Source: Actinomadura sp. J1-007 (GTDB taxonomy: Bacteria; Actinomycetota; Actinomycetes; Streptosporangiales; Streptosporangiaceae). From it: 64,000 nt of DNA. The stretch is taken from NCBI RefSeq assembly GCF_009793335.1, contig NZ_WING01000003.1, positions 1,178,001 to 1,242,000 of the forward strand, in the 5' to 3' direction. The notes below the pieces were generated by a model, which made no database searches, was not told the DNA's origin, and saw only the letters and a program-made list of their open reading frames with translations. Shown here piece after piece: positions 31,901-41,000 of this stretch. A program made the position numbers and the translations under genes. Positions within the stretch are counted from its first letter, which is position 1, and every line of letters begins with the position of its first letter.

Positions 31901-34900
31901 GCGCCGCCGCGGGCGCGTCGGGGTCGTCGTGCGCGTCGTCCACCGGGCGGGAGTAGATGGTGACCGGGCGGCGGCCCGCGCCGTCCGGGCCGCCGACCGC
32001 GACCTGGAGGTCCACGGGTTCGGCGTCGGGCAGCGGCAGCGGCGTCTCCAGGCTGAGGTCCTCGACGGCGTCGCAGCCGGTCCGCCGGGCCGCGACCAGC
32101 GCGAACTCCAGGAACGCCGTCGCGGGCAGCGGCGCGCCGTCCGCGATGGCGTGGTCGGCGAGCCAGCCGTGCGTGCGGGGCGACAGGCGTCCGGCGAGCA
32201 GCAGCCCGCCGTCCGCCGGTTCCACGGCGGCCTGGAGGAGCGGGTGGCCGGTCGGGCGCAGGCCGGACGCGCTCACCTCCGCCGCCGCGTCCTGCACGGG
32301 CCGCCAGTACCGCCTGCGCTGGAACCGGTAGGTGGGCAGCGGTACGCGTCCCGCGCCCGCCGGGAGCGCGGCGGCGAAGTCGGCGTCGCCGCCGTCGACG
32401 TGCGTCGCGGCGAGGGCGGTGAGGAACGTGCGGGGCTCGTCGCGGCCCTTGCGCATGGCGGCGGCGAACGCCGGGGCGGGGCCGTCGTCCGCCAGGGACT
32501 TCTGCGCCATGGCGGTGAGGACGGGGTCCGGGCCGAGCTCCAGGTAGCGCGTCACGCCCTCCGCGCGGAGGGTGCGCAGGCCGTCGTGGAACCGGACGGT
32601 CCGCCGGGCGTGCCGCACCCAGTACTCCGGGTCGCCGAGCAGTCCGGCGTCGGCGGGCTCGCCGGTGAGGTTGGAGATCAGCGGGATCTCCGGCGGCCCG
32701 AACGCCAGACCGCTCACGACCTCGCGGAAGCCGTCCAGCATGGGACCGAGGAGCGGGGAGTGGAACGCGTGGCTGACGCGCAGCCGCCTGACCCTCAGGC
32801 CGCGTTCCCGCAGCGGGCGGACGGCCTCCTCGACGGCCGTCCCGTCGCCCGACACGACGACGGAGGCGGGGCCGTTCACCGCCGCCAGCGAGACGCGGTC
32901 CTCCAGCCCGGCGAGCAGCGGCGCCACCTCGTCCTCGGGGGCCTCGACGGCGACCATCGCGCCGCCCTCGGGCAGCGCCTGCATCAGCCCGCCCCGCGCG
33001 GCGACCAGCGCGCAGGCGTCCGGGAGGGACAGCACGCCCGCGACGTGCGCGGCGACGATCTCCCCCACCGAGTGGCCCGTCAGGTAGGCGGGGACGACGC
33101 CGAACGACTCCACCAGCCGGAACAGCGCGGTCTCCACCGCGAACAGCGCCGCCTGGGTCACGCCGGTGCGGTCCAGGTCGGCGGCCTCGGCGGTGCCGCC
33201 GTCGGCGAACACCAGGTCGCGCAGCGACCGGCCGAGCAGCGGGTCCAGGTGCGCGGCGGCCTCGTCGAACGCCTCCGCGAACGCGGCGAACGTCCGGTGC
33301 AGGTCGCGGCCCATGCCGGGCCGCTGGCTGCCCTGCCCGGTGAACATGAACGCCGTCCCGCCCGGCCCCGCAGGGCCCGCGGCGCGCGTCACGTCCGGAT
33401 GGTCCCGGCCGTCCGCCAGCGCGGCGAGCCCGTCGCGCAGCGCGTCCCGGTCGTCGCCGAGGACGACCGCGCGGTGCTCGAACGGCGTCCGCGTCCGCGC
33501 GAGCGACCAGGCCACGTCGGCGGCGGGCAGCTCGGGACGGGCGGCGACGTGCTCGGCGAGCGCGGCGGCCTGCTCGGCGAGGGCGGGCCCGGTGCGTCCC
33601 GACAGCACCCACGGGATCGGCCCGCGGGCCTCGTTCGCGGCGCGCCCGGCGGAGGCGGCCGGGGCGTCGTCGGCGTGCTCGGCGTGCTCGGCGTGCTCGG
33701 CGTCCTGGGCGTTCTCGGCGGGGGGCTCTTCGAGGATCAGGTGCGCGTTCGTTCCGGAGATGCCGAACGACGACACCCCGGCCCGGCGCGCGCGGTCGCC
33801 GCCGCGCGGCCACCCGGCGGGCTCGGTGAGGAGGCGCACCGCGCCGGAGTCCCAGTCCACGTGCGGGGTCGGGCGGTCCACGTGCAGCGTCGCGGGGAGC
33901 CGCTCGTGCCGCAGCGCCAGCACCATCTTGATCACGCCGGCGACGCCCGCGGCGCCCTGGGTGTGGCCGAGGTTGGACTTGCAGGAGCCGAGCCGGAGCG
34001 GGCGGCCCGCGTCCCGGTCCGCGCCGTAGACCGACAGCAGCGCCTTCGCCTCGATCGGGTCGCCGAGCCGGGTGCCGGTCCCGTGCGCCTCCACCGCGTC
34101 CACCTCGGACGGGGCGAGCCGCGCGGCCTCCAGCGCCTGCCGGATCACCCGCTGCTGGGACGGGCCGTTCGGGGCGGTCAGGCCGTTGCTGGCGCCGTCC
34201 TGGTTGACGGCCGAGCCGCGGATCACCGCCGCGACGGGGTGGCCGTTGCGGCGGGCGTCCGACAGCCGCTCCAGCAGCAGCATCCCGGCGCCCTCGGCGA
34301 ACGCGGTGCCGTCGGCGGCCTCCGCGAACGGCTTGCAGCGCCCGTCGGCGGCCAGCCCGCGCTGCCGCGCGAACTCGGTGAACACGTTCGGGACGGCCAT
34401 CACCGTCACGCCGCCCGCGAGCGCGAGCGTGCACTCGCCCTGCCGCAGCGCGTGGCAGGCGAGGTGGATCGCGACGAGCGACGACGAGCAGGCCGTGTCG
34501 ATCGTCACCGCCGGCCCCTCCAGGCCGAAGGTGTAGGAGAGGCGGCCCGACAGGACGCTCGGGGCGTTCCCGGTGACCAGGTGGCCTTCGGCGCTCGGGT
34601 CGATGTGCGGGGTGCCGAAGCCGGGCAGCGCCGCGCCCGCGTACACGCCGGTGCGGGAGCCCTTCAGCGTGGACGGGTCGATGCCCGCCCGTTCCATCGC
34701 CTCCCACGACACCTCCAGCAGCAGGCGCTGCTGCGGGTCGAGGACCAGCGCCTCGCGCGGGCTGATCCCGAAGAACTCGGGGTCGAACTCGGCGGCGTCG
34801 TAGAGGAACCCGCCCGCGCGAGCGTAGCTGGTCCCCGGATGGTCGGGGTCGGGGTGGAACAGGCGGTCCAGGTCCCAGCCGCGGTCCTCGGGGAAGGCGC

Positions 34901-35096
34901 CCATCGCGTCCCGGCCCGACGCGACCAGCTCCCACAGGTCCTCGGGCGAACGGACCCCGCCGGGGAACCGGCACGCCATGTCCACCACGGCCACCGGCTC
35001 GCGCTGCCTGTCCTCGACCTCGCTGAGCCGCTTGCGGGTGTGGTGCAGGTCGGTGGTGACGCGCCGGAGGTAGTCGACCAGCTTCTCTTCGTTCAC
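22965..35096 (-). CDS. Type I PKS, modules 3 and 4
   Basis: Bimodular extender of 4043 aa. I start it at GTG 35096 (reading V/M-NEEKLVDYLRRV, the docking helix). This GTG overlaps the TGA of the previous PKS in a GTGA arrangement; a longer in-frame extension upstream is antisense-free noise inside module 2. Module 3: KS (Cys near 201), AT (GHSVGE, HAFH: malonyl), DH (HAIADGAPLP near 981; Gly of the motif replaced by Asp, Pro kept), KR (VDD, B-type-like; ASYGAAN near 1624), ACP (GFDSL near 1790). Module 4: KS (Cys near 2025), AT (GHSIGE, HAFH: malonyl), DH (HVVAGTTLLP near 2816), ER (about 3269-3565; LGMYPG, HAATGGVGS), KR (LIDD, ANYAAAN), ACP (GFDSL near 3918), C-terminal docking region ending DDEIFELIDREL. 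Predicted output: disubstituted olefin, then CH2-CH2. The stop is 25 nt from the next PKS start. Confidence 0.97.
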   Translation of the reverse strand: MNEEKLVDYLRRVTTDLHHTRKRLSEVEDRQREPVAVVDMACRFPGGVRSPEDLWELVASGRDAMGAFPEDRGWDLDRLFHPDPDHPGTSYARAGGFLYDAAEFDPEFFGISPREALVLDPQQRLLLEVSWEAMERAGIDPSTLKGSRTGVYAGAALPGFGTPHIDPSAEGHLVTGNAPSVLSGRLSYTFGLEGPAVTIDTACSSSLVAIHLACHALRQGECTLALAGGVTVMAVPNVFTEFARQRGLAADGRCKPFAEAADGTAFAEGAGMLLLERLSDARRNGHPVAAVIRGSAVNQDGASNGLTAPNGPSQQRVIRQALEAARLAPSEVDAVEAHGTGTRLGDPIEAKALLSVYGADRDAGRPLRLGSCKSNLGHTQGAAGVAGVIKMVLALRHERLPATLHVDRPTPHVDWDSGAVRLLTEPAGWPRGGDRARRAGVSSFGISGTNAHLILEEPPAENAQDAEHAEHAEHADDAPAASAGRAANEARGPIPWVLSGRTGPALAEQAAALAEHVAARPELPAADVAWSLARTRTPFEHRAVVLGDDRDALRDGLAALADGRDHPDVTRAAGPAGPGGTAFMFTGQGSQRPGMGRDLHRTFAAFAEAFDEAAAHLDPLLGRSLRDLVFADGGTAEAADLDRTGVTQAALFAVETALFRLVESFGVVPAYLTGHSVGEIVAAHVAGVLSLPDACALVAARGGLMQALPEGGAMVAVEAPEDEVAPLLAGLEDRVSLAAVNGPASVVVSGDGTAVEEAVRPLRERGLRVRRLRVSHAFHSPLLGPMLDGFREVVSGLAFGPPEIPLISNLTGEPADAGLLGDPEYWVRHARRTVRFHDGLRTLRAEGVTRYLELGPDPVLTAMAQKSLADDGPAPAFAAAMRKGRDEPRTFLTALAATHVDGGDADFAAALPAGAGRVPLPTYRFQRRRYWRPVQDAAAEVSASGLRPTGHPLLQAAVEPADGGLLLAGRLSPRTHGWLADHAIADGAPLPATAFLEFALVAARRTGCDAVEDLSLETPLPLPDAEPVDLQVAVGGPDGAGRRPVTIYSRPVDDAHDDPDAPAAARLDDLGPANGWRRHAAGTLAGPDPDPDPAPAAPAQSAAWPPEGADEIDAAELYERLADQGYRYGPAFRGVRAAWRLGDELFAEVRLAPDQHADAAAYAVHPALLDSALHPVDELYEHDGSTVRLPFSFGGVRLHGTGRTRLRVRITPGDADVLSLALTDDDGAAVASIGSLGLRKVPAGRWNGAAPADDALHRLAWHPLPVPDGGPGTARPADDWAAIAAAGPDATGPAADGLSADGLGVVAPDAVHPDLAALKTALADGRPTPAVVLLPLPTGGPDAAEPVARAHDAARRGLELLQEWLEEERFAAARLIAVTRGAVAATGDDPPSDLAGAPLWGLVRAAQAEYPDRIVLLDLDGEDASRDVLRGAVAAAMENGESQLAVRSGDVLVPRLVDAAERDADGTAPALDPDGTVLVTGGTGALGRLVARHLVTAHGARHLLLTGRRGPAADGAAELEAELAGLGADVRVAACDAADPDALAALLASVPAAHPLTAVVHAAGIVDDGVITSLTPGRLAAVLAPKADAAWHLHRLTEGDDLAAFVLFSSAASVLGNGGQASYGAANMFLNALAEHRRAGGRPATSLAWGLWEASGGMAEDLAAADRARITRSGVAAMPPGRALALLDAALAAPHPTLVPVAFDRAALREQAAAGTLPPVLRGRVRVPARSPRGPAASSFAARLAGLPAEERDRAVASAVRDQIATVLAHPEPEAIDLNRAFQELGFDSLTALELRNRLNAATGAALPATVIFDHPTPEALIRAVRTRLDGAAGGRAVRAPVNGAPRAAAADDGEPIAIIGMGCRYPGGVTSPEDLWELVASGADAIGEFPADRGWDLPGLFDPDPDRLGHSYTREGGFLYDAARFDAGFFGISPREAVAMDPQQRLLLETVWEAFERAGLDPADLRGSRTGVIAGVMYDDYGSRFLGRTPRAVEGRLMTGSTPSVASGRVAYTFGLEGPTLTVDTACSSSLVAMHLAAQALRRDECTLAVAGGVTVMATPNTFVEFSRQRGLAPDGRCKSFAASADGVGWGEGAGMVVLERLSDARRNGHRVLAVLRGSAVNQDGASNGLTAPNGPSQERVIRAALAGAGLAPSDVDAVEAHGTGTTLGDPIEAHALLAAYGQDRPDGRPLWLGSVKSNIGHTQAAAGVAGVIKMVMAMREGSLPASLHIAEPSPHVDWTAGAVRLLTEPVEWRNGDRPRRAGVSSFGISGTNAHLILEQAPDPAETPAPEGPVILNGAASAEAETGTGDTGDTGVPDLALVPWTVSARDPDALRGQAAALAAHVSARPGLPVADVAWSLLKTRSSFPHKAVVVGERPAELVAGLEALAAGADAHPALTGPGAPAAPGRLVWLFSGQGSQRVGMGADLYVRFPAFAEAFDEVCGHFDERLGRPLGEVVFTGPADVLDHTTYAQAGLFALQVALARLLGTAGIRPDAVIGHSIGEVAAAHVAGVLDLPDACRLVAARAGLMGRLPSGGAMTAVEATPDELADDLERLGGGLVAVAALNTPGSTVISGPAEPVARIGARWAERGRRTRSLTVSHAFHSPLMDPVLDEFATAIDGLAYREPAIPLISNLTGLPADERITTPAYWAEHIRRPVRFHPAVAHVAADAAAFLELGPDPVLGTATRRTLDTLDAGGDPAGGPPVLATLTRKQPEIRSLANALAGLHVTGVPVDWAAAWFPAEPAPRAVDLPTYAFQRERFWLSADAGGEDAAGLGLTPAGHPLLGAAMDLAGGGGHVLTGRLTRRSGAWLAEHVVAGTTLLPGAGVVEWALRAADEVGCGGVDELTLRAPFVLPDTGGLRVQVVIGAPGEDGRRDLHVYSRLDQDGEAAEWLCNAEGVLTPETPADPGPEPGGPWPPPHAEPVDVEGFYERAASGGYDYGPSFQGLRALWRAGDDLFAEVTLPEAAGDVAGYGIHPALLDAALHPLFLTGLFGGDPSGNRIWLPFTWNDVSLRAGGATAVRVRLSPNEDGDTLRLTVTDPSAAPILTVGSLVMRPADADQLRAAARQGDTRGLFTVDWTPVPLPSAPADAPERDDAGEWAALGPDTLPPGLDAYRDLPTLLMALDAGQPPPSHVLTTIPPEPPPGRTETDVAADTLLLLQAWLDEPRLADARLVVVTRGAVASDVPDLAGAGVWGLVRSAQAENPGRFVLLDLETAPDGDVLELVRRALHTDEPQLAVRGGQALVPRLARADRPAELTAPATRAGWRLGAERPGTVESVTIVPAPEALEPLAPGQVRISVRSAGLNFRDTLIALGMYPGGGVFQGSEGAGVVTEVGPGVASGLSVGDRVMGLFEGAFGPVAVADERMVVRLPDGWDFRSGAAVPVVFLTAWYGLVELAGLKSGESVLVHAATGGVGSAAVQIARHLGAEVFATASPGKHAVLESMGIDAAHRASSRDLDFERTFRDATGGRGVDVVLNSLAGEFTDASLRLVAEGGRFLEMGKTDIREPEHIAAEYPGLSYRAFDLVTDAGPDHVGEMLARLTELFSADTLRPPHVEAWPLARAREALRVMSQAKHTGKLVLDIPPTLDPDGTVLITGGTGTLGGLVAEHVVGTWGVKRLVLASRRGLQAPGADELVERLTRELGAQVRVVAADVSDADAVTDLITATDADPAHPLTGLIHTAGLIDDAVIGSQTPQRLHHVWNAKATAAHNLHTATRHLPLAAFVIFSSAAGTIGSAGQANYAAANAYCDALAVRRRSLGLPGVSVAWGLWESSSGITGHLGDADLARMGRSGFRPLTDRHGLALLDAASRHGAAHLVAVDLRTSALAGQPAENVPPMLRTLAATASAGGAAARPTAGGVRRPADLAARLAAQSRTEQERTLLGLVRTQAATVLGHPNPDAIRPDNSFKELGFDSLTAVELRNRLAASTGLRLPASLVFDYPEAAVLADHLRRRLAPNGESAPAQDAVDPLLGELGRIESALAALALDDEARSRVARRLNGLLSAVNGGSNASAETGGFDDVESASDDEIFELIDREL

Positions 35097-38000
35097 GGCC
35101 TCACGCCCAGCTCGTTGTCGATGAAGTCGAGGATCTGGCCCGCGTCGGCGACCCGGAGCCTCTCCTCCGCGCCGTCCGCGTCGCCGTCGCCGCCGGTGCC
35201 GCCGTCGGGCGCGTGCGCCGCCTTCCAGTTCGCGAGCAGGTCCTCCAGCCGCGCGGTGACCGCGTCGGCGGACACGGCCCCGGCGGCGACGGCGGACAGG
35301 GTGCTCTCCAGCCGCGCCACCTCGCCCAGCACCGGCGCGGTGGCGTCCGCGCCGGCGGGTGGCGCGCCGTCCGGGGCGAGCAGTTCGAGGAGGTGGTCGG
35401 CCAGCGCGCCCGCCTCCGGGTGGTCGAAGACCAGCGCGGCGTGCAGGCGCAGCCCGGTCGCGGCGGACAGGCGGTTGCGCAGCTCGACGCCGGTGAGCGA
35501 GTCGAAGCCGAGTTCCTTGAACGAGGCGTCCGCGCGGACGAGCCCCGCGTCGGCGTGGCCGAGGACGGCCGCGGCGTGGGTCCGCACGAGGTTGAGCAGC
35601 GTGCGGTGCCGTTCGGACGGGGGCAGGCCGGCGAGCCGCGCCGTCCAGTCGGTCGGCCGTTCGCCGCCCGCGGCGGTGGGACGGCCCGGCACGCCGCCCG
35701 GCTTGGCGGCGGCCGTCGCGGCGAGGCCGCGCAGCGGGGCGGGCAGGGTGTCCGGGGGCCGTCCGGCGAGTTCGCGGGCGTCGAAGTTGAGCGCGAGGAC
35801 CTCCGGGCCGCCGTGCCGTTGGGCGGCGTCGAGCAGCGCGAGGCCCTCTTCGGTGCCGTTCGGGCGGATGCCGTAGCGGTGGATGCGCGCGGTGTCGGCC
35901 TCGGTGAGCCCGCCGGTGAGTCCGCTCGCCGTCGCCCAGAGCCCCCAGGCGACCGACAGGCCGGGCAGCCCTTCGGCGCGGCGCGCGGCGGCGAGCGCGT
36001 CGCAGTACGCGTTGGCGGCGGCGTAGTTGGCCTGGCCCGGCGTCCCCAGCGTGGACGCGAACGAGGAGAACACGGCGAACAGCCCGAGCCGCGTCCCGGC
36101 GGTGGCGGCGTGCAGGTGCGCGGCGGCTCCGGCCTTCACGTCCCACACCCCGGCCAGCGCGTCCGGCGTGAGGGAGGTGACCAGCGCGTTGTCGAGCGTC
36201 CCGGCGGCGTGGACGATCCCGGTCAGCGGATGCGCCGGGTCGATCGCGGCGATCGCCTCGTCCAGCGCGACGGGGTCGGCGACGTCGACGGCCTTGATGG
36301 CGGCCTCGGCCCCGAGCTCCCGGATGCGTTCGGCGAGCGCGTCCGCGCCCGGTGCGGACGGGCCGCTGCGGCTGAGGAGCAGCAGGTGCCGGACGCGCCA
36401 GTCGCGCGCCAGGTGCACGGCCACCTCGCCGCCGATCGTGCCCGTCCCGCCGGTGATGAGGACGGTGCCGTCCGGGTCCGGCGTCGCGGGGACGTCCAGC
36501 ACCAGCTTCCCGGTGTGGCGGGCCTGGCTCATGTGCCGCAGCGCGTCCCGCGCGCGGCCGAGCGGCCACGCCCGCACCGGCAGGGGCCGCAGCGCGCCGC
36601 TGGAGAACAGCCCCGCCAGCTCGGACAGCATCTCCGCGATCCGGTCGGGCCCGGCGTCGGCGAGCAGGTCGAACGCCCGGTACGCCACGCCCTCGGCCAT
36701 CCCGTCGGACGCGGGGTCGGGCGCGCGGACGTCCGTCTTGCCCATCTCGACGAACCGGCCGCCGTCCGCGAGGAGCCGCAGCGACGCGTCGGTGAACGGC
36801 CCGGACAGGCTGTTGAGGACGACGTCCACGCCCCGGCCGCCCGTGGCGCGGCGCACGGCGTCCTCGAAGTCCAGGTCGCGGGACGACGCGCGGTGCGCCT
36901 CGTCGATGCCCATGCCGTCCAGCACGCCGTGCTTGGCCGGTCCCGCCGTCGCGTACACCTCGGCGCCCACGTGCCGCGCGACCTGCACCGCCGCCATGCC
37001 GACGCCGCCGGTCGCGGCGTGCACCAGCACGCTGTCGCCGCGCCGCAGCGCGCCCAGGTGGACGAGCCCGTACCAGGCGGTCAGGAACGCCACCGGCGCC
37101 GCCGCGGCCTGCCGGAGGTCCCAGCCGTCCGGGACGGGCGCGACCATCCGCGCGTCGGCCACCGCGACCGACCCGAACGCGCCGTCGAACAGGCCCATCA
37201 CCCGGTCCCCGGCCGCCAGCCCCGCGACGTCCGGGCCGACCTCCGTCACCACGCCCGCGCCCTCGCTGCCGCCGAACGCCGCGTCGCCCGGATACATCCC
37301 CAACGCGATCAGCACGTCGCGGAAGTTGACCCCGGCCGCGTGGACGTCGATGCGCACCTGACCGGGCTCCAGCGGCTCCAGCGCCTCCGGGCACGCCGTC
37401 GCCGACACGTTCTCCAGCGTCGCCGTCCCCGAGAGCCCGAGCCGCCACGCCCGCTCCCCCGGCGGCGGAACGATCCCGACCGGCTCGCCCGCGCGCACCC
37501 AGCGCGGCACGAGCAGCCGCCCGTCGCGCCACGCGACCTGAGGCTCGCCCGCCCGGACGGCCCGCCGCACGGCCTCAGCCTGTTCGGCGCGGGAGCCGGC
37601 GTCGGCTCCGGCGTCGGCTTCGGCGCCGACGTCGAGGAGCACGAACCGTCCAGGGTTCTCCGCCTGGGCGCTGCGGACCAGGCCCCACACCCCCGCGCCG
37701 TCCGGTACGGGGTTCTCGCACGCGACCGCTCCGCGCGTCACGACCGCCAGCCGCGCCTCGGACAGCCTCGGCTCGGCCAGCCACCGCTGCACCAGCGCGA
37801 GCGCGTCCGCGACGGCGCCGACCTCGGCGAGGACGACCGACGGCGCGGGAAGGCCGCCGTCCAGCGCCGCCGCCAGCCCGTCGAGCCCCGCGTACGAGGC
37901 GCCGTCTTCGGCGGAGGCGGTGGGAGCGAGCGTGACGTGGTCGGTGTCGTCCTCGGCGGACGGTTCCGCGGCGGGCTCGGGCAGGGCCGTCCATTCGACG

Positions 38001-41000
38001 GTGAAGAGCCCTTCCGCTCCTCCCGCGCCGGGACGGCCCGCCGACTTCAAGCGGTCGATGTCGGCCGGGCGCATCACCACGGATTCGGCGTCCAGGACGG
38101 GACCGCCGACGGCGTCCGCGACCGTGACGCGTACCTTCCGCTCGTCCGCGCCGTCCCCCTCGGGAGACAGTCGGACCCGGACGGCGGTCGCCCCGTCCGC
38201 CCGCAGCGACACGCCGTTCCAGGCGAACGGCAGCCACACCCGGCGCTCGCCGCCGCCCTCCGCGTCGTCGTCGCCGTCCTCCAGCAGCGCCGGGTGCAGC
38301 GCGGCGTCGAGGAGCGCGGGATGGACGCCGAAACCGTCCGGCTTCCCCGCCGCGTCGGGCAGCGCGACCTCCGCGAGGAGGTCCGTCCCGTGCCGCCACA
38401 GCGCCCGCAGGCCCTGGAACGCGGGGCCGTACTCGTAGCCGGACGCCGCGACGCGTTCGTAGACGTCGCTCACGTCAACGGCCTCCGCGCCCGGAGGCGG
38501 CCAGATCCCGTCCAGCCCCGGGGCCGGAACGGTCGTTTCCGGGGCGAGCACGCCGGACGCGTGGCACACCCAGTCGCGCGCCTCGCCTCCGCGTTCGCCT
38601 GCGCTGTCCTCCTGGCCGGGGCGGGAGCTGACGCGGACCTCGCGCCGCCCGTCCTCGCCCGCCGCGCCGACGACCACCTGCACGCGCAGGCCGCCGCTCC
38701 CGCCGCTCCCGCCGGGCAGGACCATCGGCTCGTGCAGCACCAGTTCCTCGACGGAGCCGCAGCCGGCCTCGTCGGCGGCGCGCAGCGCCCACTCCAGCAG
38801 CGCCGTCCCCGGCACCAGGACGGTCCCGAGCACCCGGTGGTCGGCCAGCCAGCCCGCGTTCCCGTTGCCCGGAAGGCGGCCGGTCAGCAGGTGGATGTCG
38901 CCGTCCGCGACCTCGACCGCCGCGCCCAGCAGCGGATGCCCGGCCGGGACGAGCCCGAGCCCGGCGGGATCGCCGCCGTCGCCGTTCAGGCCCTCCAGCC
39001 AGTACCGCTCGCGCTGGAACGCGTACGTCGGCAGATCGACCACGCGCGGGGCCGCCGGACGGCCGCGGAACCAGCCTGTCCAGTCCACCCGCGCCCCGGC
39101 GGCGAACGCCTGCCCGGCCGCCTTCGCCACCTGCCCCGCGCCGCCGTCGCCGCGACGGAGCGTCGGGACGGCGACGGCCGCGGTCCCGGCCTGCTCGAAG
39201 CACTCCTCCAGGCCGACCGTCAGCACGGGATGGGGGCTCGCCTCGATGAACACGCGGTGCCCGTCGTCCAGCAGCGCCCGGACGGTCTCGGCGAACCGCA
39301 CCCGCAGCCGCAGGTTGGTCACCCAGTAGACGGTGTCGAGCCCGGCGGTGTCGATCCGGCCGCCCGTCACCGTCGAGTAGAACCCCACGTCCGCGCGCAC
39401 GGGCCGCACCCCGGCCAGCTTCTCGGTCAGCTCCGTGCCGATCAGCTCGATCTGCGGGCCGTGCGAGGCGTAGTCGACGTCGATCGTCCGCGCCCGGTGC
39501 CCGGCGGCCTCCGCGCGGGCCACCACCGCGGCGACCTGCTCGGGCGGGCCCGACACCACCGTCGACGACGGCCCGTTCACCGCCGCGACCGTGACGTCGC
39601 CTTCGACGAGTTCCCCGGCGCGCTCCTCCCCCACCCCGAGCGAGGCCATGGCGCCCCGCCCGGAGAGCCGCCGCAGCTCCTGGCCGCGCACGGCGACGAT
39701 CCTGGCGCCGTCCTCCAACGACAGCGCCCCGGCCACACACGCGGCGGCGATCTCCCCTTGCGAGTGACCGATCACGGCGGACGGAACGACACCGTACGAC
39801 GCCCACACGGCCGCGAGAGACACCATCGTCGCCCACAGCACCGGCTGAACGACATCGACGCGCGTCAGCTCCGCGCCGTCGCCCCGCAGGACGTCCGACA
39901 GCGACCAGTCAACGAACGGAGCGAGCGCACACTCGCACTCGGCGATCCGGGCCGCGAACACCGGCGAGGAATCCAGCAGCTCCGCGCCCATACCGGCCCA
40001 CTGCGACCCCTGGCCCGGGAACACCAGCACCGGGCCTCGCGCGTTCGCGCCACTCACGGCCGGGCTCCCCGGATGGACCACGTTCGGGTGCGCCTCGCCC
40101 GCCGCCAGCGCCTTCAAGCCGTCCAGCAGTTCGTCGCGTTCCGAGCCGACGACCACGGCACGGTGCTCGAACACCGAACGCGTCGTCACCAACGACCAGC
40201 CCACATCAGCCGCAGCCCAACCCTCCGAACCGCCCACCCGAGCAGCCAACGCGGCAGCCTGACCCCGCAACGCCTCCTCACTCCGCCCCGACAACACCCA
40301 CGGCACCACCGCCCCCGAGTCTGGCTCGGGCGGGGCAGCCGCCTCGGACGGATCCGCCGGCTCGGGGGCCTCTTCCACGATCAGGTGGGCGTTCGTGCCG
40401 GAGATGCCGAACGACGACACGCCCGCGCGGCGCGGACGGTCGTCACGGGGCCAGGGCACCGGCGCGGTGAGGAGGCGCACCGCGCCGGTGTCCCAGTCCA
40501 CGTGCGGGGTCGGCTCGGAAAGGTGCAGGTTGGCCGGGAGCGTCTCGTTCCGCAGGGCCATCACCATCTTGATCAGGCCGGCCACGCCCGCCGCGGCGTG
40601 CGTGTGCCCGATGTTCGACTTGACGGAGCCGAGCCAGAGGGGGCGCTCCGCGGGCCGGTCCCGGCCGTAGGTGGCGATGAGCGCCTCGGCCTCGATCGGG
40701 TCGCCGAGGCGGGTGCCGGTCCCGTGCGCCTCCACCGCGTCCACCTCGGACGGCGCGAGCCGCGCGGCCGTGAGCGCCCGCTCGATGACCTGTTCCTGCG
40801 CGACGTCGTTGGGCGCGGTGAGGCCGTTGCTCGCGCCGTCCTGGTTGACGGCGGAGCCGCGGACCACCGCGAGGACGCGGTGGCCGTTGCGGCGCGCGTC
40901 CGACAGCCGTTCCAGCAGGACGAGCCCGACGCCCTCGGAGAACCCGGTGCCGTCCGCGTCCGCCGCGAACGACTTGCACCGCCCGTCCGGGGACAGCGCC

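Noticed and set aside
35097..37532. N-terminal extension of the module 3-4 PKS to 37532
   Set aside because: The extension is Arg/Ala/Gly-rich and lies out of frame inside module 2; the conserved docking helix begins at GTG 35096, which overlaps the module 2 stop.
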